Source: Aquimarina mytili
GTDB taxonomy: Bacteria > Bacteroidota > Bacteroidia > Flavobacteriales > Flavobacteriaceae
Direction of reading: 5' to 3'
DNA length: 64,000 nt
NCBI RefSeq assembly: GCF_016735115.1
Contig: NZ_JAERQJ010000012.1
Coordinates: 1-64,000, forward strand
Program-made: the position numbers and the translations under genes
Shown: one piece after another, positions 1 through 7,340 of the stretch
How the letters are laid out: each line of letters begins with the position of its first letter
How positions within the stretch are numbered: position 1 is the first letter of the stretch
Notes under the pieces: generated by a model
Databases searched by the model: none
What the model was told of the DNA's origin: nothing
What the model saw: only the letters and a program-made list of their open reading frames with translations

Positions 1-173
1 TAGAAGTGCCTGTTAAAAATTCATTACATACAAATCGCTTAAATTCTTCACTATATCTATTTTGCCATTTTGATGAAGAAGTCTTTGAATATCTTTCCAT
101 ATAGTTACACTTTTGTGTAAACCTATTTCAGGACAAGACAGGTAAGAGCTATTAGTTATAGGTGTGTATATAG

Positions 174-202
174 AAACAGCTACGTTATTGTAGCTGTTTT
201 TA
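174..202 (+). terminator. Rho-independent terminator, possibly bidirectional
   Basis: A perfect 10-bp inverted repeat (AAACAGCTAC / GTAGCTGTTT) with a 6-nt loop is followed by TTAAT on the plus strand. It probably ends a plus-strand transcript entering from left of the window. Nothing else in bases 1-282 looks like a gene. Confidence 0.6.
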
Positions 203-282
203 ATATCTTGTATTTTTAAGATAGGGTTGCGTAGCACACTAGTGAGACATTAGCGGCAGTGAGAGAATGTTTTTAAGTATTA

Positions 283-1338
283 TTATCTTCTAACTCTTTT
301 AAAACTTGATTGATCTCCATTGTCAGGATTGATGATTCTAACATCTACGTAGCCCAGCCTACCAAATTGATTCCTTTCATTATTAGTTTTTAATCGTAAC
401 GTTATCACCTCCTGACCTTGAAAATCGATGTTGTACACAAGATCACTAATATTGTATCTATAAATCTGCCCTGTTGGTACTTTAACTTCTACAATAGATT
501 TATCGTGCTGAAAGAATTTTCCAACCATCCAAATGCATAATTTATCAGAACATCCTGGGCCTGCACGTTTAATTTCTGGTGGAGGTAATGTATATATGGT
601 TTCCAGGGCTAATTTGTCGAAATTAGTATATCCATTCCAATTAACTCCACAATTATTTGATATCATAATGGAACCCGGATCTGATTGAGGTGTACCAGGA
701 ATTAATTGACCGAAACTTTGATTGGTGTGATTTAGACCGACGATATGTCCTAATTCATGTGCTAGTATCAATTTAAGTTCGTCATTGCTGGTATAATCTC
801 GTTCAACCATATAATCTTCATTAATGTTAATAAACCCTCCGGGAACTCCTTCTCCATTCACTATTCTGGGAGCCGATGCCTGAGCGCAAAAACCTGGGAA
901 TATACTATTATCAGCGCTTATAACTACTGGTCCCAAACCAGATAGATAGAATTTTGTTCTATTATTTAACCTATTATGATACCAGATAACCTCCTCTAGT
1001 GCTCTTCTTAACGATAACGTATGAAAAGTCTCTTGAGCTAAATAGATACCTATAACTGTATTGTTTGGACTAATAGGGATGCCATTAAATCTTTGCTTCC
1101 CCGATGTTTCGTTTAATTCTTTTGCCCAATCATAAGGATAGACAACATCATCTTGAACCAGAAAATATTTTCCATTATCAATTATCTCATCGTTGCTAAA
1201 TCCTATTTCTAACAATTTTTGAATGGTTTTTGATTTTTGCAATTCCTGATTTTCTATGGTTTCAATTTCATTTTTTTCGCATCCTGATAGGATTATCAAC
1301 GATAGGAAGGCATACAAAAAAAGATTAAAGGTTTTCAT
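283..1338 (-). CDS. Zinc-dependent metalloprotease lipoprotein (M57 / dual-action HEIGH type)
   Basis: A 351-aa predicted lipoprotein. The signal peptide ends in a lipobox (LSGC, Cys20), so the protein should be membrane-anchored and face the periplasm or surface. The catalytic signature HELGHIVGLNH at residues 194-204 is a full HExxHxxGxxH metzincin-type zinc site, followed by an SIMI stretch that could be the Met-turn. This arrangement matches the M57-like 'dual-action HEIGH' peptidases common in Bacteroidetes. The roughly 85 residues after the protease region look like a beta-rich add-on domain. The gene stands alone between a terminator and a structured intergenic region. The substrate is unknown. 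Confidence is high for zinc protease and moderate for the exact family. Confidence 0.85.
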   Translation of the reverse strand: MKTFNLFLYAFLSLIILSGCEKNEIETIENQELQKSKTIQKLLEIGFSNDEIIDNGKYFLVQDDVVYPYDWAKELNETSGKQRFNGIPISPNNTVIGIYLAQETFHTLSLRRALEEVIWYHNRLNNRTKFYLSGLGPVVISADNSIFPGFCAQASAPRIVNGEGVPGGFININEDYMVERDYTSNDELKLILAHELGHIVGLNHTNQSFGQLIPGTPQSDPGSIMISNNCGVNWNGYTNFDKLALETIYTLPPPEIKRAGPGCSDKLCIWMVGKFFQHDKSIVEVKVPTGQIYRYNISDLVYNIDFQGQEVITLRLKTNNERNQFGRLGYVDVRIINPDNGDQSSFKRVRR

Positions 1339-1439
1339 GTTGAGAGTTTTAAGTTTTGATTAGACCCTAAATTATTAATATCCTAAGTAAAGTGAAAGAG
1401 ACGAATCCCAAATGGTTGATCAATTTTATAAAATTAACC

Positions 1440-1640
1440 AAGCCCGCACTGGGCATAGTCTGTTGTGTTAGTGCCCCCGCTACCGCTAGTCTGTGGCTAG
1501 TGGTGGGTAAGAGTGAGCAATACAGCAATAAAAACGAAATTATACCCTAATACGAGGTTTACTCCACAACCTTTAAGTACTATAACACCCTATTGGTGTT
1601 GTGTTATTGGTTATAGTATGCTTGAAAACACGTATTAGTA
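1440..1640. repeat. Hairpin-dense intergenic element with nested inverted repeats
   Basis: The 330-bp gap between two minus-strand genes has no ORF but is full of inverted repeats. GCCC/GGGC pair at 1442-1454. ACCGCTAG faces CTAGTGGT near 1480-1505. Perfect outer arms CTAATACG / CGTATTAG (1547-1554, 1631-1638) enclose a small AGGTT/AACCT hairpin and a 9-bp stem TACTATAAC / GTTATAGTA (1578-1586, 1610-1618). The folded shape resembles a multi-arm junction. It may be a repeat element or a structured RNA; I do not recognise a family. Confidence 0.45.
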
Positions 1641-1669
1641 CTGTGCTGGATCAATTGTATCGTTACAGG

Positions 1670-2212
1670 TTATAAATTAACCTTTACATTATATTCTTTA
1701 AGAATATCCAGGTGGGATTCTAATTCAAACTCTGAGGCTTTAAAACGATCACGTCTTGCTTTTGCATCTTCTTTTCTAATAATACTACGTACAAAGCGGC
1801 GTATGGCAGTTTTGTTTTCTAAAATCAAACCAGGGATAATAACACTTTGACCTTCGTTGTTTTTGGCAACCATGGTGAAATAACTAGAGTTACAATGTTT
1901 TACTTTTCCGGTTTGTATGTTTTCGGCTTCTACGCGTACACCTACGACCATAGAGGTTTTGCCTACATGATTTACAGAGGCCTTTAGCGTAACCAGTTCG
2001 CCAACTTCTATAGGTTTTAAGAAATCAACTTTGTCTACACTTGCCGTTACACAATAGGTTTCAGAATGTTTAGAGGCACATGCAAACGCAATCTGATCCA
2101 TTAGTGATAGGATATAGCCACCATGTATTTTTCCACTAAAATTAGAATGAGAGGGCAGCATCAATTCTGTAATCTTTACGCTGGATTGTTTACTGTTCTT
2201 AAATTTTTTCAT
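1670..2212 (-). CDS. Acyl-CoA thioesterase, hotdog fold (YciA-like)
   Basis: The product should hydrolyse acyl-CoA thioesters in the cytoplasm. The start at 2212 (ATG, MKKFKNSK) is preferred over an in-frame TTG at 2242. The protein has about 180 aa. Hotdog-family features are visible: PSHSNFSGKIHGGYILSLMD near the N-terminus, where HGG..L..MD is the active-site helix, then VDFLKPIEVGELV and VGKTSMVVGVRVEAEN strands. A charged C-terminal tail of about 50 aa extends beyond the core fold. A shorter paralogue without this tail lies at 41868-42254. The natural acyl chain cannot be told from sequence. Confidence 0.85.
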   Translation of the reverse strand: MKKFKNSKQSSVKITELMLPSHSNFSGKIHGGYILSLMDQIAFACASKHSETYCVTASVDKVDFLKPIEVGELVTLKASVNHVGKTSMVVGVRVEAENIQTGKVKHCNSSYFTMVAKNNEGQSVIIPGLILENKTAIRRFVRSIIRKEDAKARRDRFKASEFELESHLDILKEYNVKVNL

Positions 2213-2248
2213 TCTATTCTTAGTTTTTGTTATTTCATACAATCAATA

Positions 2249-2272
2249 AATCCCAGCCTACGTTGGGATGAC
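2249..2272. repeat. REP-like palindrome, copy 1
   Basis: TCCCA (2251-2255) and TGGGA (2264-2268) form a short stem around GCCTACGT, followed by TGACA. The copy at 10141-10166 has the same layout with compensating changes in the stem (TTCCA/TGGAA). This suggests a dispersed REP family. Confidence 0.5.
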
Positions 2273-2347
2273 ACATTAGGTGTGACAATTCAGAGTTTAT
2301 TTCTTGATTCCTGACTCCCAAAACCTACTACCTAACACCTATTCACT

Positions 2348-2713
2348 CTATCTCTTAAAATGCGGTGATTCTTCTTCTACAACATCAATAATAAAATATT
2401 TGGTGTCACCAAGCCATGATATTTTGGCAAAACGTTCTTTATATTTCAGTTTAACATAGCGACCCTGAAATTTTTCGAGTTTCTTTATGACTTCCTTTTC
2501 TTTATCTTCTACAGAAAAACTAAAGATCTGCGCCCCAGATATCCCTTGGCTAATCTCGCCTTCCCAAGTCTTGACAACAACACCTTTGTTACTAAATTTG
2601 ATGAGTTCGCCACTACGGGTTCCTTCACTATATGAAGCATAATATACAAAAGCATACCAGCCAGCAAATAGCGCCAGGATAGTGATAATAATAATTGCGA
2701 GTACTTTTTGCAT
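2348..2713 (-). CDS. Small membrane-anchored protein of unknown function
   Basis: The 121-aa protein has one N-terminal transmembrane helix or uncleaved signal (about residues 4-25), then a soluble domain of about 90 aa with SGELIKFSNKG, KTWEGEI and ISWLGDTKYFI. I recall that similar flavobacterial proteins are often labelled '6-phosphogluconate dehydrogenase', but nothing here resembles that enzyme: there is no Rossmann fold and the protein is far too short. The gene sits 2 bp after the serine hydrolase gene and is probably co-transcribed with it. The function is unknown. Confidence 0.75.
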   Translation of the reverse strand: MQKVLAIIIITILALFAGWYAFVYYASYSEGTRSGELIKFSNKGVVVKTWEGEISQGISGAQIFSFSVEDKEKEVIKKLEKFQGRYVKLKYKERFAKISWLGDTKYFIIDVVEEESPHFKR

Positions 2714-2715
2714 AG

Positions 2716-3861
2716 TTATAAAGCGTTATATACTTTGGTTATAAATTCATCGATTTGTCTTGGGGCTAACCATCGAGTCACCACCACTAGATTTTGTTGT
2801 TGATCTATAACGATAAAGTTACCACCAAATCCGGCTGCATAATATAGGTGTTCTGGTATTCCTTCCCAATGTCTGGCTCCTTTTTGATTTAACCACCACA
2901 TAAACCCATAGTTGGGGTTGGCTTTAGATGGTTGTGTCGCCTGGGTAATCCATGCTTTAGATAAGAGTTGTTTGCCATTCCAGTTACCATTATTTAGAAA
3001 CAAAAGACCAAATCTAGCATGATCCAGGGTGTTGATAAACAATCCACCACCAGAGTGGCCGCCGCCACTTACCGACTGCATTTGGATTCCATCAATATTT
3101 ACCCATGAATTCTCATAGCCATACCATCGCCATGTGGTAGAGGCACCAATAAGGTCCATAATATTTTCTTTTAATACCTGCGGCAAAGGTTTTCTCCAGA
3201 TGTTTAATAACGAATAGGCTAGTACGTTTACACGAACATCGTTGTATTCAAAAACGGTTCCTGGGGTGTTTAGTTTTCTGGATTTCCAATCGTCGATACC
3301 ACCTTCTTTTGGTGGTCTGTCTGCCCAATCATATCCTCCCCATAATTGTCCTGACCAATCTGATGATTGTGTAAGTAGATGTCTCCAGCTAATCTGTTTG
3401 TTATGGTTTCCATCAAAGGTATGATCCCAAATATATTGATAAGCCTTATCATCTACCGATGCAATGAGTTTTTGATCTATCGCCAATCCTGCTATGGTAG
3501 ATAAATAACTTTTGGTTACACTAAATGTCATATCTACACGAGTAACATCTCCCCATTGCGCGATAATATATCCATCTTTGATAATTACTCCCGCAGGTGT
3601 TCCTCTTTTTTTGGTAGGTCCAAGAATAGTGTGATACGGTTCTCTTTCAAAACCTTTTAGGATGGCTTGTCGTAAGTCTTTAGCACCAGTATACTCATGA
3701 TCTTTTGCAAATTGGATGGCTTCTTCCAGTTTTGTTTGATTGATTTTAAAGACAGTGGGTGATTTTTCTTCCCAGTTTCCACGTTGTGGGAAATATACGT
3801 CTTGCGCATGAGCAATCGCAAAACTTAAAAGCAGGAAGAAAAAGATGCCGTTAATTCTCAT
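2716..3861 (-). CDS. Serine hydrolase, beta-lactamase/class C family
   Basis: This 381-aa secreted protein has a signal peptide ending AHAQ (about residue 20). The family nucleophile motif SxxK is SVTK at residues 114-117. A Tyr-x-Asn element appears in FEYNDVRVN, and a glycine-rich HSGGG segment follows. It therefore belongs to the beta-lactamase / penicillin-binding-protein-like fold, which includes esterases, D-amino-acid peptidases and true beta-lactamases. Family membership does not show antibiotic hydrolysis. The start overlaps the end of the next upstream gene by 11 bp, so 4198 to 2348 is likely one operon. Catalysis is predicted in the periplasm. Confidence 0.85.
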   Translation of the reverse strand: MRINGIFFFLLLSFAIAHAQDVYFPQRGNWEEKSPTVFKINQTKLEEAIQFAKDHEYTGAKDLRQAILKGFEREPYHTILGPTKKRGTPAGVIIKDGYIIAQWGDVTRVDMTFSVTKSYLSTIAGLAIDQKLIASVDDKAYQYIWDHTFDGNHNKQISWRHLLTQSSDWSGQLWGGYDWADRPPKEGGIDDWKSRKLNTPGTVFEYNDVRVNVLAYSLLNIWRKPLPQVLKENIMDLIGASTTWRWYGYENSWVNIDGIQMQSVSGGGHSGGGLFINTLDHARFGLLFLNNGNWNGKQLLSKAWITQATQPSKANPNYGFMWWLNQKGARHWEGIPEHLYYAAGFGGNFIVIDQQQNLVVVTRWLAPRQIDEFITKVYNAL

Positions 3862-4198
3862 TGGATGTATAATTTTTTACAACTCTTTTGACTAGAAGAG
3901 ATAATCCCACTATAAATAGGATAGACCCGATAAATGACAATATTCCTGTTCCCATAGTAATATAGGAATAGACATCAGCACTCCATTTTCTATAATATAC
4001 AAATAGCACCATAGAGGCCTGGTTAAGAATAATGGTAGTAAAGATGATGATATTACCTATTAGTATAAGCACTCCGTCGATTGTAGAACCTGCTTTTTTA
4101 AGATAGTAGAGGCTAATAATGATAAATGCGACGGTGGGCAAGGCATAAACAATACCTAAAAGTAGTTGAATAATGATTGATGGTGTATTAGCATCCAT
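3851..4198 (-). CDS. Small integral membrane protein, unknown
   Basis: The 115-aa hydrophobic protein has about three to four transmembrane segments (roughly residues 9-29, 37-57, 75-105) and a short charged tail VKRVVKNYTSNEN. I recognise no motif. Its 3' end overlaps the start of the serine hydrolase gene by 11 bp, suggesting translational coupling. rmuC lies 12 bp upstream. The function is unknown. Confidence 0.7.
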   Translation of the reverse strand: MDANTPSIIIQLLLGIVYALPTVAFIIISLYYLKKAGSTIDGVLILIGNIIIFTTIILNQASMVLFVYYRKWSADVYSYITMGTGILSFIGSILFIVGLSLLVKRVVKNYTSNEN

Positions 4199-4210
4199 AA
4201 GATATACGTT

Positions 4211-5560
4211 TTATAAGTCTTCGTTTTCACCAGCACGTTTTAGGATAGGTTCTGGTAGTGATTTTTTGGCTTTGGCGCCCATTTTTTTAAGTTTTTCTAC
4301 GCTGATGATCAGGTTACCGCGACCTTCTACCAGCTTATTCATAGCGGCAGAATAATCTTTTTTAGCATCGTCGATTTTTTTGCCTACCCCAGTAAGATCT
4401 TTTATCAACCCCTCGAACTTATCATATAGCGCGCCTGCTTGTCTGGCAATTTCTATAGCATTGCGTTGTTGCTTTTCATTATTCCACATCGTGTCAATCG
4501 TACGCAATGTAGCTAGTAGGGTAGAAGGAGTAACAATTACGATATTCTTTTCAAAAGCTTTGTTGTATAACTTACTATCCTGATTGATGGCTATGGCAAA
4601 AGCAGGTTCTATAGGTACAAAAAGCAATACAAAATCCGGAGATTCAATATCATACAAATCCTGGTAGTTCTTTTCAGAAAGTTGATCTACATGGCGTTTT
4701 AATGAAGCGATATGCTCCTTAAGATAGTTTGCTTTCAGGTCTTCATCATCTTCATTAACAAAACGTTCATAAGCGGTGAGTGTTACCTTAGAGTCGATCA
4801 CCATTTTTTTGTTGTCGGGTAAATAAATGACTACATCGGGCAATACGCGTTCGCCCTCTGTGGTTGTAAAACTTTGTTGGATAAAGTATTCACGATCTTT
4901 TTCGAGACCTGATTTTTCTAGTACTCGTTCTAATACTAATTCACCCCAGTTACCTTGCATTTTGCTATCCCCTTTTAATGCTTTAGTAAGATTGGTGGCT
5001 TCTTTACTCATTTGCTCATTAAGGTCTTTAAGCCCTAAAATTTGCTGGCGCAGTGCTGCATGATAATCAATACTTTCTTTGTGAGTTTGATCTACTTTTT
5101 TCTCAAAAGTGATAATCTTTTCTTGTAGTGGTGTTAGGATATTTTTAATGTTCTCTTTGTTCTGCTCTGTAAATTTATTTGATTTTTCGTCGAGGATTTT
5201 GTTGGCCAGGTTTTCAAATTCTTTGGTAAATTTTTCCTGAAGTTTTTCTACTTCATCTTTTTGCTCCTGGTTTTTGAGCAGTAAGTTTTCATATTCGGTA
5301 TTACGTCGGGTAAGTTCGGTATTCAGAAAATCTTTTTCTCTACGAATCTCTTCGCGTTCATGACTGATTTCTGAAAGTTGTTTTTCTGAATGTTGCTTCT
5401 GTTCTTCGATTTGGGATTGAAGCTGACTATATCTTTCGTTTAGGGCACTTTGTTCGCTTTTGTTTTTAAGTGCAGCAACATATTTACCAATAAAAAAACC
5501 TATGATAATAGAGATGACAATTGCTCCTATGGCAATGATGATCGGTGTGTATTCTGACAT
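4211..5560 (-). CDS. rmuC: DNA recombination protein RmuC
   Basis: The 449-aa protein matches the usual RmuC layout: an N-terminal transmembrane helix (about 8-28), a long coiled coil rich in Glu, Lys and Gln (about 30-170), then the RmuC core with KMQGNWGELVLERVLEKSGL, VIYLPDNKKMVIDSKV and FVLLFVPIEPAF. The family limits DNA inversions and other rearrangements and is predicted to carry a nuclease-like fold. The length and domain order are complete. It may be the first gene of the operon running to 2348. Confidence 0.92.
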   Translation of the reverse strand: MSEYTPIIIAIGAIVISIIIGFFIGKYVAALKNKSEQSALNERYSQLQSQIEEQKQHSEKQLSEISHEREEIRREKDFLNTELTRRNTEYENLLLKNQEQKDEVEKLQEKFTKEFENLANKILDEKSNKFTEQNKENIKNILTPLQEKIITFEKKVDQTHKESIDYHAALRQQILGLKDLNEQMSKEATNLTKALKGDSKMQGNWGELVLERVLEKSGLEKDREYFIQQSFTTTEGERVLPDVVIYLPDNKKMVIDSKVTLTAYERFVNEDDEDLKANYLKEHIASLKRHVDQLSEKNYQDLYDIESPDFVLLFVPIEPAFAIAINQDSKLYNKAFEKNIVIVTPSTLLATLRTIDTMWNNEKQQRNAIEIARQAGALYDKFEGLIKDLTGVGKKIDDAKKDYSAAMNKLVEGRGNLIISVEKLKKMGAKAKKSLPEPILKRAGENEDL

Positions 5561-5612
5561 GTATTCGTTAATCTTTATTCAAAGATAAAGATTTAATGAA
5601 CAATTATTTTAA

Positions 5613-6305
5613 TTATATAGGAGCATCGGTAGGGCCACCTCCATATTTGCCCCATTGCAATTTGCCATGTAGGCTCTTTAACTTCTTTTCTTTAAGCCAT
5701 TGATCGTAGAAAAACTCAAAAACCGTATCAATCAACTTTATTTCGAAAGTATCTTCAAAATCATCGATAATAATTCTTTTTTTGAAAAAGTCGGCAGGAT
5801 ACCCTTCGTTTGAATTTTGTTTGTATGGAGCTAATACAGTAAAATAGTTTAATCCTTTTATTTCACCAAATGCACTGTAATTTGATAATATTTCTTGTTT
5901 TAGAAGCTTTCCTTTTTTAGTGAGATTATAATGCAGATCAAATAACCCTAATAAGTTTTCTGAATTGATAATATCTCTTTTGAGGTCATATTCATTATTA
6001 TAATCTTCAAAAAAGTGATTGAAAATATAAAAAATGCTAAAGCTATGTCTTGTATTCCTAAAATGCTTTAGTAGCTTTTTTTCAAATTCTTTTTGCACAT
6101 ATTCATCTAGCCTTTCACCAGATTTAAAATGAATACTATCTAATGCTAGATATAGTTGTTCTCCACCTTCGCCAACAGTAGTTAGAACATCTCTTGCTAT
6201 TAGATCAAAGAAAATAAGCGTAGACAAATAAGGAAAGCTTATTTCTTTTGCATTTAAGACCATAGCTATTTCTGCCTGGCTATATTTATCTATTAGAAGT
6301 TTCAT
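5613..6305 (-). CDS. Conserved-looking protein of unknown function
   Basis: The 230-aa protein has no signal peptide or clear membrane segment and is probably cytosolic. It is alpha-rich, with aromatic and charged stretches (FSIFYIFNHFFEDY, FFYDQWLKEKK) and a Gly/Pro-rich C-terminus (WGKYGGGPTDAPI). I do not recognise the family. It starts 21 bp downstream of the ABC ATPase gene on the same strand, so the two may be co-transcribed. Whether it works with the transporter is unknown. Confidence 0.65.
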   Translation of the reverse strand: MKLLIDKYSQAEIAMVLNAKEISFPYLSTLIFFDLIARDVLTTVGEGGEQLYLALDSIHFKSGERLDEYVQKEFEKKLLKHFRNTRHSFSIFYIFNHFFEDYNNEYDLKRDIINSENLLGLFDLHYNLTKKGKLLKQEILSNYSAFGEIKGLNYFTVLAPYKQNSNEGYPADFFKKRIIIDDFEDTFEIKLIDTVFEFFYDQWLKEKKLKSLHGKLQWGKYGGGPTDAPI

Positions 6306-6326
6306 GCCATAGAAAAATTAGTAGCT

Positions 6327-7049
6327 TTAATTTCTAACTTTATATCGTCCTGATTTTTCATCAAACAAAATCAGGTCTTCAGGAAATAAGCCAGAAAAAG
6401 CCCTTGCCTGGACCAATTCTTTAGGTCTTCCAAACTCAAAACCGTCTTCATTTAACACAATCATTTTATCACAAAGCTGTATAGCAAAATCGATCTCATG
6501 TGTAGAAAAAAGTATGGTTTTTTTGGTTTCGAAAGCCAAACGTTTTAACAGCTTTAAAATATACGCCTTATGGTATATATCTAAATGTGTTGTGGGTTCG
6601 TCTAGCATGATAAAAGGAGTGTCTTGTGCAATAGCACGTGCAATAAGTACTTTTTGTAATTGCCCATCACTCAATTCAAAACATCTTTTGTTGATCAAAT
6701 CTGTAATATGAGTCACCTCTATAGCCTTATGTACTTTTTCGATATCTTCTTCGGCCATTTTGCCTACCCAATTGGTATAGGGTTGCCTGCCTAAAGCGAC
6801 CAACTCATATACGGTTAGGTTTTTTGAAGCCACTTGCTCAGTTAATACAATGCTTAATTGTGCGGCCAACTCTATAGATTTATATGAGGTAAGTTTTTTA
6901 TCAGATAAATAGACACTGCCATGCAATGCTGGTTGTACTCTGGATAATGTTCTTAATAAAGTAGATTTACCAATCCCATTGGCGCCTACCAGACCTATTA
7001 ATTCACCTTCGTGCAACTTTAAATTGATATCGGCTGCTACCACATGCAA
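6327..7049 (-). CDS. ABC transporter ATP-binding protein, FecE/BtuD-like (start codon unclear)
   Basis: The ATPase subunit has Walker A GANGIGKST, a Q-loop region, signature LSDGQ, Walker B FIMLDEP and an H-loop STHEID. The order and spacing resemble iron-siderophore or cobalamin importers. The coordinates begin at an in-frame TTG, but conserved sequence continues upstream in frame: LKTEDLSIGY, which includes the A-loop tyrosine that stacks on ATP, lies at about 7065-7094. The frame stays open to a stop at 7134-7136 without any ATG, GTG or TTG. A TAnnTTTG promoter at 7157-7164 fits a start near 7098-7127. No permease or binding-protein gene is adjacent. Confidence 0.85.
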   Translation of the reverse strand: MHVVAADINLKLHEGELIGLVGANGIGKSTLLRTLSRVQPALHGSVYLSDKKLTSYKSIELAAQLSIVLTEQVASKNLTVYELVALGRQPYTNWVGKMAEEDIEKVHKAIEVTHITDLINKRCFELSDGQLQKVLIARAIAQDTPFIMLDEPTTHLDIYHKAYILKLLKRLAFETKKTILFSTHEIDFAIQLCDKMIVLNEDGFEFGRPKELVQARAFSGLFPEDLILFDEKSGRYKVRN

Positions 7050-7156
7050 TTCTTTTTTTGTGCGGTAACCAATAGAAAGGTCTTCAGTCTTTAGTACGAT
7101 ATTTAGGTTTTCGTATTCGATAGGTATGTGCTTTTAATTTTGGGGCTTTGTAATAT

Positions 7157-7164
7157 CAAATATA
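7157..7164 (-). promoter_or_regulatory. Putative -7 promoter element (TATATTTG) for the ABC ATPase
   Basis: The plus-strand CAAATATA is TATATTTG on the minus strand, a perfect TAnnTTTG. No TTG lies at the usual 17-23 nt upstream. It is about 30-60 nt from the likely translation start, which supports the longer N-terminus. Confidence 0.45.
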
Positions 7165-7259
7165 GAAAATAGAATTTAAGCAGGTGATGTAATAACGTTA
7201 AGAAAGCAAAATTTGATGTCAGACTATCCGTTTGAAGATCCCTGTATGACTTGTTGAGG

Positions 7260-7330
7260 TTTGTTACATCTCGATACAATTCTTCCTCAGGTCGAATCAC
7301 TCGATGCGCCGGGGCATCTAGTGTAACAAA
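7260..7330. repeat. Palindromic repeat with inner hairpin
   Basis: The outer arms TTTGTTACA / TGTAACAAA are perfect over 9 bp, and an inner hairpin GATGC/GCATC lies at about 7302-7318. Between them is CTCGATACAATT and CGAATCACTCGA, resembling the core of the palindrome family at 54.7, 55.8, 56.1 and 61.9 kb. It separates the gliding transporter gene from the ABC ATPase gene and could act as a terminator or mRNA stabiliser. Confidence 0.45.
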
Positions 7331-7340
7331 TAGATGGTAT

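Noticed and set aside
13-237. A 74-codon minus-strand ORF at the window start
   Set aside because: It starts with GTG and a perfect terminator hairpin (174-202) lies inside it; no recognisable protein features.
2348-2713. '6-phosphogluconate dehydrogenase' label known for similar proteins
   Set aside because: The protein is 121 aa with a membrane anchor and lacks any dehydrogenase motif.
2716-3861. Possible antibiotic-resistance beta-lactamase
   Set aside because: Only the general SxxK serine-hydrolase fold is shown; the family is mostly esterases and peptidases.
7103-7300. A 65-codon minus-strand ORF upstream of the ABC ATPase
   Set aside because: It runs through a palindromic repeat and the ATPase promoter and leader; no protein features.
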